A stretch of 64,000 nucleotides of DNA, from NCBI RefSeq assembly GCF_014640075.1, contig NZ_BMGG01000001.1, forward strand, positions 930,001 through 994,000, read 5' to 3'. The DNA is from Chelatococcus reniformis. Its GTDB lineage: Bacteria; Pseudomonadota; Alphaproteobacteria; Rhizobiales; Beijerinckiaceae. Positions 8,542 to 20,152 of this stretch are shown here, piece by piece. Under the pieces are notes generated by a model. It was not told the DNA's origin. It searched no databases and saw only the letters and a program-made list of their open reading frames with translations. A program made the translations under genes and the position numbers. The number at the start of each line of letters is the position of its first letter. Position 1 is the stretch's first letter.

Positions 8542-9684
8542 TCAAGTGATGCGCGTGATGCGCGCCAGGCCTTCGCCGCGCGTGTGCCCGACGCTCGTCA
8601 CCGTGGCCTCCTCGAAGCTGCCGGCGGCGAGCGCCGCGGCGGCGAGCGCGAGGCCGGCCGGAAACTGCGCCTCCAGCATGTGGCCGATGAGGTCGCCGGT
8701 GGCATAGACGCGCACGCCCTGGGCGAGCCGGGCGAGCGCGCCGCGCTCCTCCTCGGTGATGCCGACCACGCCGGTCGCGCCCGACAGGATGGCGCCCTTG
8801 CTGCGCGGGGCGCCGGGGCTCACCTGGGCCCACAGCCGGGCGAGCGAACGGTCGACAGACCCGGGGGCCCGCCGCGTCAGGTCGGCGGCGACCGCGTCGA
8901 GCCGCGCCAGCGGCCGGGCGCCGCGGGCCCCGGCCGTGTCGGCCGCCTCCAGCACCAGAAAGGCGGCGCCGCTGCCCGGGATGAAGCCGCCGCCGTGGCC
9001 CGGCCGGTCCCACACCGAGGCAAAGTCGTGCGCCCACAGGAAGCCGCCCATCTCGTAGATCAGCAGGATGTCCGGCCGCTCGGCGTTATAGGCCCCGCCG
9101 ACGAGGAAGGTGTCGCCCTGGCCGGCAGCGATGCGCGCGGCGGCGATGCGCACCGCGTCGACCCCGGCTTGCTCCTCGCCCATGAAGGTGCGCGTGCCGC
9201 CGGTGACGCCGTGCACGATGGAGATGTTGCCGGCGAGCAGATTGGACAATTGCGCCAGGAACAGCGTCGGGCGCAGGTCGTTCATCAGTCGCTCGTTGAG
9301 GAACGCGCCGGCGTCGTTGGCCGTGGGCAGCCCGGTCAGGATCTGGCCGTCGACGACGTAGTCGCGCTCGCCGCCGCCGGCAGCCACCACCAGCTCCATG
9401 CGGCCGAGGCGCTCCTTGTCGTCCTTGAGGCCGGCATCGGCAAGCGCCAGCCCGGCGGCATAGACGCCGAGCTTCTGCCACGCCTCCATCTGGCGCTGAT
9501 CGGCCTTCTTGGGAATCTGCTGCTCCCACGCCAGCGGCACCGCCGGGTGGAGCCGGTGGGGCGCGAACCGCTCGCCGTCGACGGAGGGAGTGACACCGCC
9601 GAGAGCCGCGACGTGAGTCTCGGTGCCTTCGCCCAGGGAGGAGACGAGCCCGATGCCGGTGATCCACACCTCGCGCTTGCTCAT
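8542..9684 (-). CDS. fabF2XL: FabF2XL, KAS-like protein without the catalytic cysteine
   Basis: A 380-residue ketosynthase-fold protein. The N terminus (EVWITGIGLVSSLGEG) is clearly KAS-like. Where active enzymes have TACSSG, this protein reads HGVTGGTRTFMGEEQAG (residues 158-174), with no cysteine. The first catalytic histidine motif NAHGT is also missing, while a GH corresponding to the second histidine remains in DLIGHMLEAQF. It starts immediately after the fabZXL stop (TGA-ATG). The pattern resembles the KS-beta or chain-length-factor subunit of type II polyketide systems, so it may form a heterodimer with FabF1XL and set chain length. That role is inference. Confidence 0.88.
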   Translation of the reverse strand: MSKREVWITGIGLVSSLGEGTETHVAALGGVTPSVDGERFAPHRLHPAVPLAWEQQIPKKADQRQMEAWQKLGVYAAGLALADAGLKDDKERLGRMELVVAAGGGERDYVVDGQILTGLPTANDAGAFLNERLMNDLRPTLFLAQLSNLLAGNISIVHGVTGGTRTFMGEEQAGVDAVRIAAARIAAGQGDTFLVGGAYNAERPDILLIYEMGGFLWAHDFASVWDRPGHGGGFIPGSGAAFLVLEAADTAGARGARPLARLDAVAADLTRRAPGSVDRSLARLWAQVSPGAPRSKGAILSGATGVVGITEEERGALARLAQGVRVYATGDLIGHMLEAQFPAGLALAAAALAAGSFEEATVTSVGHTRGEGLARITRIT

Positions 9685-10146
9685 TCAGGCCGCCTCCGGC
9701 ACCAGGCCGATCGCCTGCGCCTGCGCGCGCATCACCGTGGCCATGTCATTGGGGAAGGGCATCAGGCGGAACATCAGCTCCGCATCGCACACGGCCTTGC
9801 CGTCGCTGCGGATCTTGGCCTTGGTCACCGCGTAGCCCGAGCCGTGGTGGACGAGCTGGGCTTCGATGGCGAGCCCGGCGCCCGGGCCGACGAAGGTGCG
9901 AAACTTCGCCTTCTCGACTCCGGCCAGGAACGGCATGTGCGAGAACTTCAGCAGCCCGAGCACGAGATAGCCGGACGCCTGCGCCATGGTCTCGGTCAGC
10001 AGCACGCCGGGCATCAGCGGATGGCCCGGGAAGTGTCCTTCGAAGACGGGGCTGTCGTCGGGAACCGTGGAGGTGGCCGAGAGCACCTGCGCCGCCGCAT
10101 CGAACGAGGCGACGCGGTCGATCATTTGAAAATATTCGAGACGCAT
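9685..10146 (-). CDS. fabZXL: 3-hydroxyacyl-ACP dehydratase FabZXL
   Basis: A 153-residue single hot-dog dehydratase. The FabZ signature FEGHFPGHPLMPGVLLTETM spans residues 35-54, with the catalytic His38 and Glu52. It would dehydrate the 3-hydroxyacyl-AcpXL intermediate during synthesis of the very long acyl chain of lipid A. It lies 61 bases downstream of acpXL and directly abuts fabF2XL, whose start codon follows its stop, which implies translational coupling. The length and motif agree with the rhizobial fabZXL genes; a housekeeping fabZ is unlikely in this context. Confidence 0.93.
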   Translation of the reverse strand: MRLEYFQMIDRVASFDAAAQVLSATSTVPDDSPVFEGHFPGHPLMPGVLLTETMAQASGYLVLGLLKFSHMPFLAGVEKAKFRTFVGPGAGLAIEAQLVHHGSGYAVTKAKIRSDGKAVCDAELMFRLMPFPNDMATVMRAQAQAIGLVPEAA

Positions 10147-10207
10147 CGGGATCTATGGCGCCTTCAAGGACGGTCGCCCGGGGCCCCAGACCGCGGGCCG
10201 AACCGGT

Positions 10208-10489
10208 TCACGCCGCCTTCGCGGCCACGAGCTGGTCGATCCGCGCGCACAGGTTCTTGAGCACGAAGTATTCTTCGGCGGGAACCTTGCCCTCGTTCAC
10301 CTCCTGCGTCCACTGCTCCAGCGGCAGCTTGATGCCGAAAGCCTTGTCGATCGCGAAGGCGATGTCGAGGAAGGCCAGGGAGTCGACGCCGAGATCCTCG
10401 ATCGCGTGGCTTTCCGGGGTGATCTGCTCACGCGGAATATCGCACGTTTCCGAAATGATGTTGGCGACGGTCTCGAACGTAGACGCCAT
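10208..10489 (-). CDS. acpXL: Acyl carrier protein AcpXL
   Basis: A 93-residue acyl carrier protein. The phosphopantetheine attachment site is Ser37 in [18 protein letters not shown]. The C-terminal half ([20 protein letters not shown]) is characteristic of AcpXL, the carrier for 27-hydroxyoctacosanoic acid of rhizobial and Brucella lipid A, and differs from housekeeping AcpP. The reading frame runs upstream beyond ATG 10489, but AGGAG stands at proper spacing there and the family length fits. It is the first gene of the fatty-acid run. The 146-base gap before it, after the GT2 gene, probably holds the operon promoter. Confidence 0.95.
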   Translation of the reverse strand: MASTFETVANIISETCDIPREQITPESHAIEDLGVDSLAFLDIAFAIDKAFGIKLPLEQWTQEVNEGKVPAEEYFVLKNLCARIDQLVAAKAA

Positions 10490-10635
10490 CGCGTGCTCCT
10501 GTTTTGATATCGGTCCCCGGCCGCGACCGAGGAAGCGGGCTGAGGCGGTTGGCGCGCGCCTTGGCGCCACGATGAAAGGCGCTCCTATACAGCACCGTCC
10601 CCCCTTGTCCAATGGCGGCCGGTGTTGCCGTTGCG

Positions 10636-12315
10636 TCAGCGGCGGTGCCACGGCCGGGCGATCCGCGGCGGCACCGCAAGGCGCGGCGTGGTCGCATCGA
10701 GCGACAGATTGGGGCTCCAGAACGGGTCGTTGTCGAGCGATCCGCCCCAGCGTCGGTACATGTAGTGCATCTCATCTTGAAAGCGGATCAGCTTGGCGCC
10801 GCGGCGATCGCTGCCCCGGCTCTTCGATTCGTGGTGCACCAGCCGCGCGGTGGGCGTCCAGATGATGCGGTAGCCTGCGGCCCGCACGCGCAGGCAGAGG
10901 TCGACGTCGTTGAAGGCGACGCCCAGATGCGTCTCGTCGAAGCCGCCGAGGGCGGCGAACACGGCGCGCGGCATGGCCAGGCAGGCGGCGGTGACGCAGG
11001 AGACGTCCTGGGGCACGAGCAGGCGGCCGCCATGGCCCGGTGCGTCGCCCGCCGCCCCGAGGTGGACATGCCCGGCGACGCCCAGCAGCCCGAGCACGAC
11101 GCCGCCGTGCTGAAGCGTGCCGTCGGGATAGAGCAGCTTCGCCCCCACGGCACCGATGCCGGGCCGGCAGGCGTAGGCGACCATTGCCTTCAGCCAGCCC
11201 GGCTCGACCACCTCGATGTCGTTGTTGAGGAACAGCAGGATCTCGCCCGTCGCCTTGGCCGCCGCGGAATTGTTGATGCGGGCGTAGTTGAACGGCCCCG
11301 GCGCATCGACCACGACGACGCCGCGCCCGCCGAGCTCGGCCAGCAGGGCCGCGGTCTGCGGCTCGACGCTGCCGTTGTCGGCGACGACGATCTCCAGGTC
11401 CGGATAGTCGGTGGCCTCGAGCAGGCCGGCGACACAGGTGGCGAGGAGCTCGGCATGGTCCCGGGTGGGGATGACGGCGGTGACCCGGGGCCAGCGGGTC
11501 GGCCCCGGCAGCGCTGTCGTCGGCAGCGATACGCTCGGACCGATCGCGCCGGCGGCGGCGCGCCGGTGGTAGAGCACGTGCGGCACGTGGACCACAGGGG
11601 CGACGCTCGCCGCCGCGGCTTGGCCGAGCAGCGCCGCGACCTCGGCGGCCGAGCCGGGCACGCGGGACAGCCGGCCGGCGCGGTGGCCGACGACGACCCC
11701 CAGGCGGCTCAGATAGTCCTGGTGACGCGCCAGCTCCCGGTTCCAGTCCGGCTTGAAGTACGGCGTGCTGCGGCGGCCGGCGGTGTCGATCAGATCCTCG
11801 TCCGAGTAGAGCACCTCCGCGCCCGGGTGGCGGACCATGGCCACGGCCATGACCGCCAGGGCGTGCGGCGCCAGCCGGTCCCCGGCCGCGACGAAGGCGA
11901 CGGCGTCGCCCACCGCCGGCGGCAGGGCGCCCGGCGCCAAGTGGCCGATGCGCGCGTCCACACCTGTCGTTGCGCCCGCGGCGGTGGGCTCAACGACTAG
12001 CGCCGACCAGGCGCCGTAGAGCTGAGCCGACAGGCTGTCCAGGCTCGCCGCGGTCGTCGCCGCGTCCGCCTCGCCGTAGACGATGACCGTGATATGCGGC
12101 TGGGGCCGGAGCGCGGCGACCAGGCGGCCGACGGCGGCGGCCTCACGCGGGCCCACGGCGTCGAAGCGCGTGATCCAGGCGTCGTAACCGAGGACCGGCG
12201 GCGGGCGCACGGCGCGCAAAAGCCGCCGCGCCGCGCGGCGAAAGCCACGCGCCTGCAACTCGTGGGCGATACCCCGCAGCCGACGCAGCTGATGGGCGAG
12301 ACGCGACAGCGGCAT
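10636..12315 (-). CDS. Glycosyltransferase family 2 protein with a degenerate N-terminal half
   Basis: A 559-residue protein. The C-terminal half (from about residue 270) is a typical GT2 domain: [15 protein letters not shown], then [14 protein letters not shown], the metal-binding [14 protein letters not shown], and [20 protein letters not shown]. The N-terminal half shows a weaker GT2-like pattern with [15 protein letters not shown], resembling two-domain rhamnosyl- or O-antigen-type transferases. It probably adds a sugar to a cell-surface polysaccharide at the cytoplasmic membrane. Donor and acceptor cannot be read from the sequence. It diverges from the GT4 gene and polysaccharide exporter to its right. 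GGAG lies upstream of ATG 12315. Confidence 0.85.
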   Translation of the reverse strand: MPLSRLAHQLRRLRGIAHELQARGFRRAARRLLRAVRPPPVLGYDAWITRFDAVGPREAAAVGRLVAALRPQPHITVIVYGEADAATTAASLDSLSAQLYGAWSALVVEPTAAGATTGVDARIGHLAPGALPPAVGDAVAFVAAGDRLAPHALAVMAVAMVRHPGAEVLYSDEDLIDTAGRRSTPYFKPDWNRELARHQDYLSRLGVVVGHRAGRLSRVPGSAAEVAALLGQAAAASVAPVVHVPHVLYHRRAAAGAIGPSVSLPTTALPGPTRWPRVTAVIPTRDHAELLATCVAGLLEATDYPDLEIVVADNGSVEPQTAALLAELGGRGVVVVDAPGPFNYARINNSAAAKATGEILLFLNNDIEVVEPGWLKAMVAYACRPGIGAVGAKLLYPDGTLQHGGVVLGLLGVAGHVHLGAAGDAPGHGGRLLVPQDVSCVTAACLAMPRAVFAALGGFDETHLGVAFNDVDLCLRVRAAGYRIIWTPTARLVHHESKSRGSDRRGAKLIRFQDEMHYMYRRWGGSLDNDPFWSPNLSLDATTPRLAVPPRIARPWHRR

Positions 12316-12582
12316 GAAATCTCCTGGGGTGATCGCTCCCCTCTGCTCTCATACCAGGGGCCGGCGCGACCGGGCTTGACCAAGGCGCCGCCGATTCGAA
12401 AGAATCCGGGCGCCTCGTCCGCAGCTCGGGTTGCCCGGGGCGAAGCCCGCCCGGGTCTAGCCCGCCGCGGCGGCGACATCCACCGACGAACGCCGCCACC
12501 GCGCGATCGTGGACGTGCCGGCCTTGGAAAGCCGGCGCGGTGCCTGTAGAGCGGACGGCGGGGGCGGCGCCGGAGAGGTGGA

Positions 12583-13788
12583 TTGCTAGGGACAGGTCTC
12601 GGGAGTCATTTGCCGCCATGGATGCGCGATCTGCTCAGCCATGGCCTGCGCCCCCTGGCCGAGCGGCGGCTCAGGCACCGCCTCGCCGCGCTGGCCCGGC
12701 CGCCCGGCGGCCCTGAGGATCTGCTGGGCCTGCGCGTCGCGCTGTTCGGCATCTTCTCCAATCGCATGGGGCTCGGCCAAGGCGCCGAGCTGTTGGCCCG
12801 CCAGCTCACGGCGCAGGGAGCGCTGGTCGACCGCATCGACGTGGCGGGCGAGCTGGGGCTGCCAGGCAACCTGGTGCGGACCGAGGTACGGCCGGTGTCG
12901 GAGCTGCGGGCGGGCGGCCACGACCTCGTCATCGTCCACCTCAACCCGCCGGAGTTCGGCCAGCTCAGGACGCAGCTTGCGCCCGAGCTCTTCCAGGTGC
13001 CCATCATCGGCGTCTTCCTGTGGGAGCTCGACCGGGTGCCGCGGGACTGGCGCGAGGCCATCCAGAGCTGCGATCAGGTCTGGACGCCCTCCGTCTTCAT
13101 TGCCGAGGCGATCACGGCCACGTTCCCCGATCTCGCCGACCGGCTGCGGGTGCGGCCCTATGCCGTCGACCTCGATCCGATGGCCCAGCGCACCATGCCG
13201 GCGCGGCTCGCCGCCCGCACGCGCCTCGGCGTCGACCCGGACACCTTCCTCGTCCTGACGTCGTTCTCGATGAAGTCGACGCTGGCGCGCAAGAATCCGA
13301 TCGCCGCGATCGAGGCGTTCCGCCGGGCCTTTCCAGCCGAGGTCAACGCCACCCATCTGATCCGCTGCCTCGACCATGCGGCGTTCCCCGAGGGGCTCGC
13401 CCGCATGCAGGCGGCCGCGAGCGGCGACGCACGCATCCGCGTCGCTGCCATCGGGCGCGAGGAAAGCTCGATCGAGGACGCCTACCTGGCGTGCGATGTC
13501 TATCTCAGCCTGCACCGCAGCGAGGGCTTCGGCCTCAATCTGGCGGAAGCGCTCAGCATGGGGCTGCCGGTCATCGGCACACGCTGGAGCCTGGGCGATG
13601 CCATCGCAGATCACCGGCTGTTCATCCCCGTGCCGTCCACGCTGGTCGCCGTCGTCGACGACCAGCACCTCTACGACGGGGTAGCGGGGGCGCGTTGGGC
13701 CGAGCCCGATATCGCCTTCGCGGCCGATGCCCTGAGCCGCGTTGCCGCAAGTGCCCACGCCCCTGACACGGGGCCGTCGAAATCATAG
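12583..13788 (+). CDS. Glycosyltransferase family 4 (GT-B) protein
   Basis: A 401-residue GT-B transferase. The N-terminal Rossmann half has RVALFGIFSNRMGLGQGAEL. The C-terminal half carries the E-x7-E type motif HRSEGFGLNLAEALSMGLPV, which binds the nucleotide-sugar donor. I chose the TTG at 12583 because GGAGAGG lies five bases upstream. The first in-frame ATG (12622) has no Shine-Dalgarno and would remove 13 residues. Downstream come a Wzm/Wzt-type exporter and, convergent, ManC. This suggests work on a mannose- or GDP-sugar-based surface polymer, though donor specificity is unknown. Confidence 0.86.
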   Translation: MLGTGLGSHLPPWMRDLLSHGLRPLAERRLRHRLAALARPPGGPEDLLGLRVALFGIFSNRMGLGQGAELLARQLTAQGALVDRIDVAGELGLPGNLVRTEVRPVSELRAGGHDLVIVHLNPPEFGQLRTQLAPELFQVPIIGVFLWELDRVPRDWREAIQSCDQVWTPSVFIAEAITATFPDLADRLRVRPYAVDLDPMAQRTMPARLAARTRLGVDPDTFLVLTSFSMKSTLARKNPIAAIEAFRRAFPAEVNATHLIRCLDHAAFPEGLARMQAAASGDARIRVAAIGREESSIEDAYLACDVYLSLHRSEGFGLNLAEALSMGLPVIGTRWSLGDAIADHRLFIPVPSTLVAVVDDQHLYDGVAGARWAEPDIAFAADALSRVAASAHAPDTGPSKS

Positions 13789-13817
13789 AAATGATATCAT
13801 AATCAATTAGTTATGAT
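13782..13817. repeat. AT-rich double inverted repeat after the GT4 gene
   Basis: Two adjoining AT-rich palindromes: ATCAT-agaa-ATGAT (13782-13795) and ATCATAA-N8-TTATGAT (13796-13817). The island is almost free of G and C in a region that is otherwise very GC-rich. It overlaps the last codons of the GT4 gene and lies about 250 bases before the ABC permease gene. It has no T-tract, so a regulator-binding or nucleoid-protein site is as likely as a transcription stop. Confidence 0.5.
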
Positions 13818-14069
13818 GAATTTCGAGGCGTCCGCAGGGCACCACGTCGAAACGAGGCGACGCCGCGATTCCCCCTGCCGGACCGCTGCGGCGGCGAGCG
13901 GCGCGCGCCCGTTCGGTTGCTTTCGCCCACGCCGCTGTGTAGAGCAACGGCCGCGATCTGGCCGCCCGCGCACCGGAGGCGTGATGGCGGCGCCGCGCCG
14001 CCCCGGCCGAAGCGCACGCCTGCGGCTCGCCGCAATCGCCGGATGGCGATGACGACAACCAGGGCCTTC

Positions 14070-14879
14070 ATGACGCTTCTTCCCTCATCACGTGACTGGA
14101 GCCTGGCGGCCCGGGACGTCCGCAAAGGCCTTCTCGACTGGCAGGTGTGGGGGTTGCTGGCGCTGACCGACATACGCCAGCGCTATACGCGCTCACGCAT
14201 CGGCCAGTTCTGGATCACGCTCAGCATGGCGCTCTTCGTCGGCGGCATCGGCGTGGTCTACTCCGCCCTCTTCAAGCAGGAGATGAGCAGCTACCTGCCG
14301 TTCCTGGCCGCGAACTACGTCGTCTGGAGCACGCTCCAGTCCATCGTGGCGGACGCGACGACCGTGTTCACCAGTTCGTCGATCTATCTGCGCCAGGAGG
14401 CGATGCCGCGCACGACGTTCGTCATGCGGCTGATCCTGCGCAACCTGATCACCTTCGCGCACAACCTCGTCATCGTGCCGTTCGTCTTCCTCATTTTCGC
14501 CGTCACGCCGTCCTGGACGATCCTGATGGCGATCCCGGGCGTCGCGCTGTTGGTGATCGCCGCCTTTCCGACCGTCATGCTGATCGGCGCCATCTCGACC
14601 CGCTTCCGCGACATGCCGCTGATCATTCAGAACCTGCTCCAGGTCGCGTTCTTCCTGACGCCGGTGATGTGGCGGCCCGAGCAGCTCGGGCCAGCCGGCA
14701 ATTATGTCGTCGGGCTCAATCCCTTCGCCGTCTACCTGCGGATCGTCTCCGAGCCGCTGTACGGCCGCATTCCCGGCGTCTGGACCTACGTCGCGGCGAT
14801 CATCTGCACGCTCGTGCTCTACGCCATCGCCTCGCCGTTCATGGCGCGGTTCCGCGCGCGCATCGTCTATTGGCTCTGA
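14070..14879 (+). CDS. ABC-2 type polysaccharide export permease (Wzm-like)
   Basis: A 269-residue integral membrane protein with about six membrane segments. It has the ABC-2 family N-terminal pattern GLLALTDIRQRYTRSRIGQF, where a cytoplasmic helix precedes the first membrane span, and the conserved FFLTPVMWRPEQL near residue 190-200. It should form the channel that moves an undecaprenyl-linked polysaccharide across the inner membrane. The ATP-binding partner starts nine bases downstream. Three in-frame ATGs (14043, 14049, 14070) are possible; 14070 has AGGGC upstream and gives the usual family length. Whether the cargo is O-antigen or capsule cannot be decided here. Confidence 0.9.
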   Translation: MTLLPSSRDWSLAARDVRKGLLDWQVWGLLALTDIRQRYTRSRIGQFWITLSMALFVGGIGVVYSALFKQEMSSYLPFLAANYVVWSTLQSIVADATTVFTSSSIYLRQEAMPRTTFVMRLILRNLITFAHNLVIVPFVFLIFAVTPSWTILMAIPGVALLVIAAFPTVMLIGAISTRFRDMPLIIQNLLQVAFFLTPVMWRPEQLGPAGNYVVGLNPFAVYLRIVSEPLYGRIPGVWTYVAAIICTLVLYAIASPFMARFRARIVYWL

Positions 14880-14887
14880 GGGGCGCC

Positions 14888-15631
14888 ATGGCTTCCGTCA
14901 CTCTCGCCAACGCGAGCGTCGAGTTCCCGATCTACAACGCCCGCGGCCGCTCGATCCGCAAGAGCCTGTTCGCCCGCGTCGGCGGTTCGGTCGATTCGAC
15001 GGGCGACGTGGTCTCGGTGGCGGCGCTCAAGAACATCAACCTCAGCCTGCGCGACGGCGACCGGCTGGGCATCATCGGCCACAACGGAGCCGGCAAGTCG
15101 ACGCTGCTGCGGGTGCTGTCGGGCGCCTACGAGCCCTCGTCGGGGACGGCCGAGATCGTCGGCCGCGTCTCTTCGCTGCTCGACATCACCATGGGCATGG
15201 ACCCGGAGCTGACCGGCGCCGAGAACATCATCCTGCGCGGCACCCTGATCGGCATGTCCATCCGCGAGGCGCGCCAGCGGGTGATGGAGATCGACGAGTT
15301 CGCCGAGATCGGCTCGTTCATCGACCTGCCGATGCGCACCTATTCATCCGGCATGAACATGCGGCTGGCCTTCGCCATCTCGACGGCGGTGCAGCCCGAT
15401 ATCCTGCTCCTCGACGAACTGATCGGCGTGGGCGATCCGAGCTTCTCGGCCAAGGCCCGCCGCCGCATCGAGACGATGATGGAGAAGGCCGGCATCCTGG
15501 TGCTCGCCTCGCACGATGCCAAGACGCTGCGCGAATACTGCACGCGCGGCATCATCATGAGCCACGGCCGGATCGACTTCGAGGGGTCGCTGGACGAGGC
15601 GCTTGAGCGGACCGAGACGATCGACGCCTGA
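14888..15631 (+). CDS. ABC polysaccharide export ATP-binding protein (Wzt-like, short form)
   Basis: A 247-residue ABC ATPase. Walker A GHNGAGKST is near residue 61, the signature is MRTYSSGMNMRLAFA, and Walker B with the following aspartate is ILLLDELIGVGDPSF. A switch histidine follows in VLASHD. It powers the adjacent permease. It has no C-terminal carbohydrate-binding domain of the kind that Wzt of E. coli O8/O9 uses to recognise a capped chain end. It therefore resembles the short KpsT or RfbE/RfbB class. The pair sits with two glycosyltransferases and ManC. Confidence 0.92.
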   Translation: MASVTLANASVEFPIYNARGRSIRKSLFARVGGSVDSTGDVVSVAALKNINLSLRDGDRLGIIGHNGAGKSTLLRVLSGAYEPSSGTAEIVGRVSSLLDITMGMDPELTGAENIILRGTLIGMSIREARQRVMEIDEFAEIGSFIDLPMRTYSSGMNMRLAFAISTAVQPDILLLDELIGVGDPSFSAKARRRIETMMEKAGILVLASHDAKTLREYCTRGIIMSHGRIDFEGSLDEALERTETIDA

Positions 15632-15648
15632 GAACTGCGGACCGCGGG

Positions 15649-17070
15649 TCAAGCCCGGTTGTAGCTGTCCTCGAGCCTGACGATGTCGTCCTCGGCGAGA
15701 TAGGCGCCCGACTGCACCTCGATCAGGGTCAGCGGGATCTTGCCCGGATTGGCGAGGCGGTGGACGCAGCCGAGCGGCAGGAAGGTCGACTCGTTCTCGC
15801 GCAGCAGGATCTGCTCGCCGTCGCGTGTCACCAGCGCCGTGCCGTTCACCACCACCCAGTGCTCGGCGCGGTGGAAGTGCTTTTGCAGCGACAGCTGCGC
15901 GCCGGGCTTCACGAAGATGCGCTTCACCTGGTAGCGCTGGCCGGCGTGGATGCCCTCGTAGTGCCCCCACGGCCGGTACACCAGCCGCGGATGCTCGGCC
16001 TCGGGCCGGGCGAGCGCCTCCAGCCGTTCGACCACCTTGCGCACGTCCTGGCTCAGGCGGCGCGGCGTCACCAGCACCGCGTCGTCGGTGACGACGACGA
16101 CCAGGTCCGACACGCCGAGCAGGGCCACCAGCGGCCCGGACGACTTGACGTAGCTGTCGCGGGTCTCGACCAGCACGGCCTCACCGGCCACCGCATTCCC
16201 CGCCCCGTCACGCTCCGACACCTCCCAGAGCGCGTTCCATGAGCCCACGTCGGTCCAGCTCATCTCGCCGGGGACGACCGCCGCGCGGCTGGTCTTCTCC
16301 ATGACGGCATAGTCGATGGACACCGCCCGGGCATCGCGGAAGCGCGCGCCGAGACGGATGAAGTCCCCGTCCACGGTCCGCTCCGCCAGCGCCTCGGCGA
16401 CCGTCGCGGCGAGATCCGGCTCCAGGCTCGACAGCTCCTCCACCAGGAGCGCGGCGGGAAACATGAACATGCCGCTGTTCCAGAGATAGCGGCCGCTGGC
16501 CACGTAGCCCTCCGCGGTCGCGAGATCCGGCTTCTCCACGAAGCGGTCGACGGCGTGGGCGCCCGGCGCCTGCGCCAGCGACGCGCCTGCCTCGATATAG
16601 CCGTAGCCGGTCTCCGGTGCCGTCGGCTTCATGCCGAAGGTCACCAGCCGGTCCCCGGCGGCGGCCGCCGTGGCCGTCGCCACCGAATGGCTGAACGCGT
16701 CCGACCGGGCGATGAGGTGATCGGAGGGCAGCACCAGCAACAGCGCGTCCGGCGCGGTTTCGCCGATCAGCATCGCCGCCGCCGCCAGCGCCGGCGCGGT
16801 GTTGCGCGCGGCCGGCTCGAGCAGGATGGCGTGCGGCGGCACCCCGATCTCGGCCAGCTGCTCGGACACGATGAAGCGGTAGTCCTCGTTGGCGATCACC
16901 AGCGGCGGCTCGAAGCGCGCCGGATCGCTGATCCGCAGCGCCGTTTCCTGCAGCAGGCTCCACGCGCCGGTCAGCTTCAGGAATTGCTTGGGATACTGCC
17001 CGCGCGACAGCGGCCACAGGCGCTTGCCGCCGCCGCCGCACAGGATCACGGGCGTCACTTTGCGGTGCAT
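15649..17070 (-). CDS. manC: Mannose-1-phosphate guanylyltransferase / mannose-6-phosphate isomerase
   Basis: A 473-residue bifunctional enzyme that supplies GDP-mannose. The N-terminal nucleotidyltransferase has CGGGGKRLWPLSRGQYPKQF at residues 11-30 and RFVEKPD for sugar-nucleotide binding. The C-terminal cupin (type II phosphomannose isomerase) has YRPWGHYEGI and QLSLQKHFHRAEHWVVVNG, with metal-binding histidines. GDP-mannose may be a donor for the neighbouring glycosyltransferases, or be converted to GDP-fucose or GDP-rhamnose elsewhere. The gene is convergent with the ABC ATPase gene, 17 bases apart. The start at ATG 17070 has only a weak Shine-Dalgarno, and the frame is open further upstream. 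Confidence 0.93.
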   Translation of the reverse strand: MHRKVTPVILCGGGGKRLWPLSRGQYPKQFLKLTGAWSLLQETALRISDPARFEPPLVIANEDYRFIVSEQLAEIGVPPHAILLEPAARNTAPALAAAAMLIGETAPDALLLVLPSDHLIARSDAFSHSVATATAAAAGDRLVTFGMKPTAPETGYGYIEAGASLAQAPGAHAVDRFVEKPDLATAEGYVASGRYLWNSGMFMFPAALLVEELSSLEPDLAATVAEALAERTVDGDFIRLGARFRDARAVSIDYAVMEKTSRAAVVPGEMSWTDVGSWNALWEVSERDGAGNAVAGEAVLVETRDSYVKSSGPLVALLGVSDLVVVVTDDAVLVTPRRLSQDVRKVVERLEALARPEAEHPRLVYRPWGHYEGIHAGQRYQVKRIFVKPGAQLSLQKHFHRAEHWVVVNGTALVTRDGEQILLRENESTFLPLGCVHRLANPGKIPLTLIEVQSGAYLAEDDIVRLEDSYNRA

Positions 17071-17106
17071 CGATCCGGGTTCCACACCGCACTCTTGAGT
17101 CGATGG

Positions 17107-17130
17107 ATGGCCGGGGTCAAGCCCGGCCAT
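17107..17130. repeat. REP-like palindrome
   Basis: A near-perfect palindrome, ATGGCCGGG-gtcaag-CCCGGCCAT, between manC and acnA. A second, degenerate unit follows at about 17166-17192 (GTGGTCGGGCGTGGCCCGGCCAT). It belongs to the same family as 3843-3873 and 21613-21635. Confidence 0.65.
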
Positions 17131-17229
17131 GACGCTGGAGCGAAGGCGCCTCCACTCTCGCTCCGTCGTGGTCGGGCGTGGCCCGGCCATTCCCATCTCA
17201 CTGGCGCAGAGTGCGACTCGCGGGCGGCC

Positions 17230-19914
<2,685 letters not shown>

Positions 19915-20152
19915 GGCAGATCCTGGCGTGAATGCGGGGAACCAAGCAAGAATTTGGCCCAAGCGCTCAAGTAAGCGCACGCCGCCCCGGGAGTGCCCAG
20001 GCCCCGCGCGTCACGCGCGCGGCGCAGCCGCGATGTCTATAGAGCGTTTCCCGCCCGATCGCCATAGGCCTGAGCGATTCTAATGTAGCGCTGCGGCTGC
20101 CCGGCGCGCGCCGCCGTTGCGCTGGCGCCGGGCGCCGTGGCAGAGGACGGGG

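Noticed and set aside
20037-20090. Third full copy of the mosaic repeat
   Set aside because: Only a short piece (AGAGCGTTTCCCGCCCGATCG and a GAGCGATTCTA end) is present; too degenerate to call a full element.
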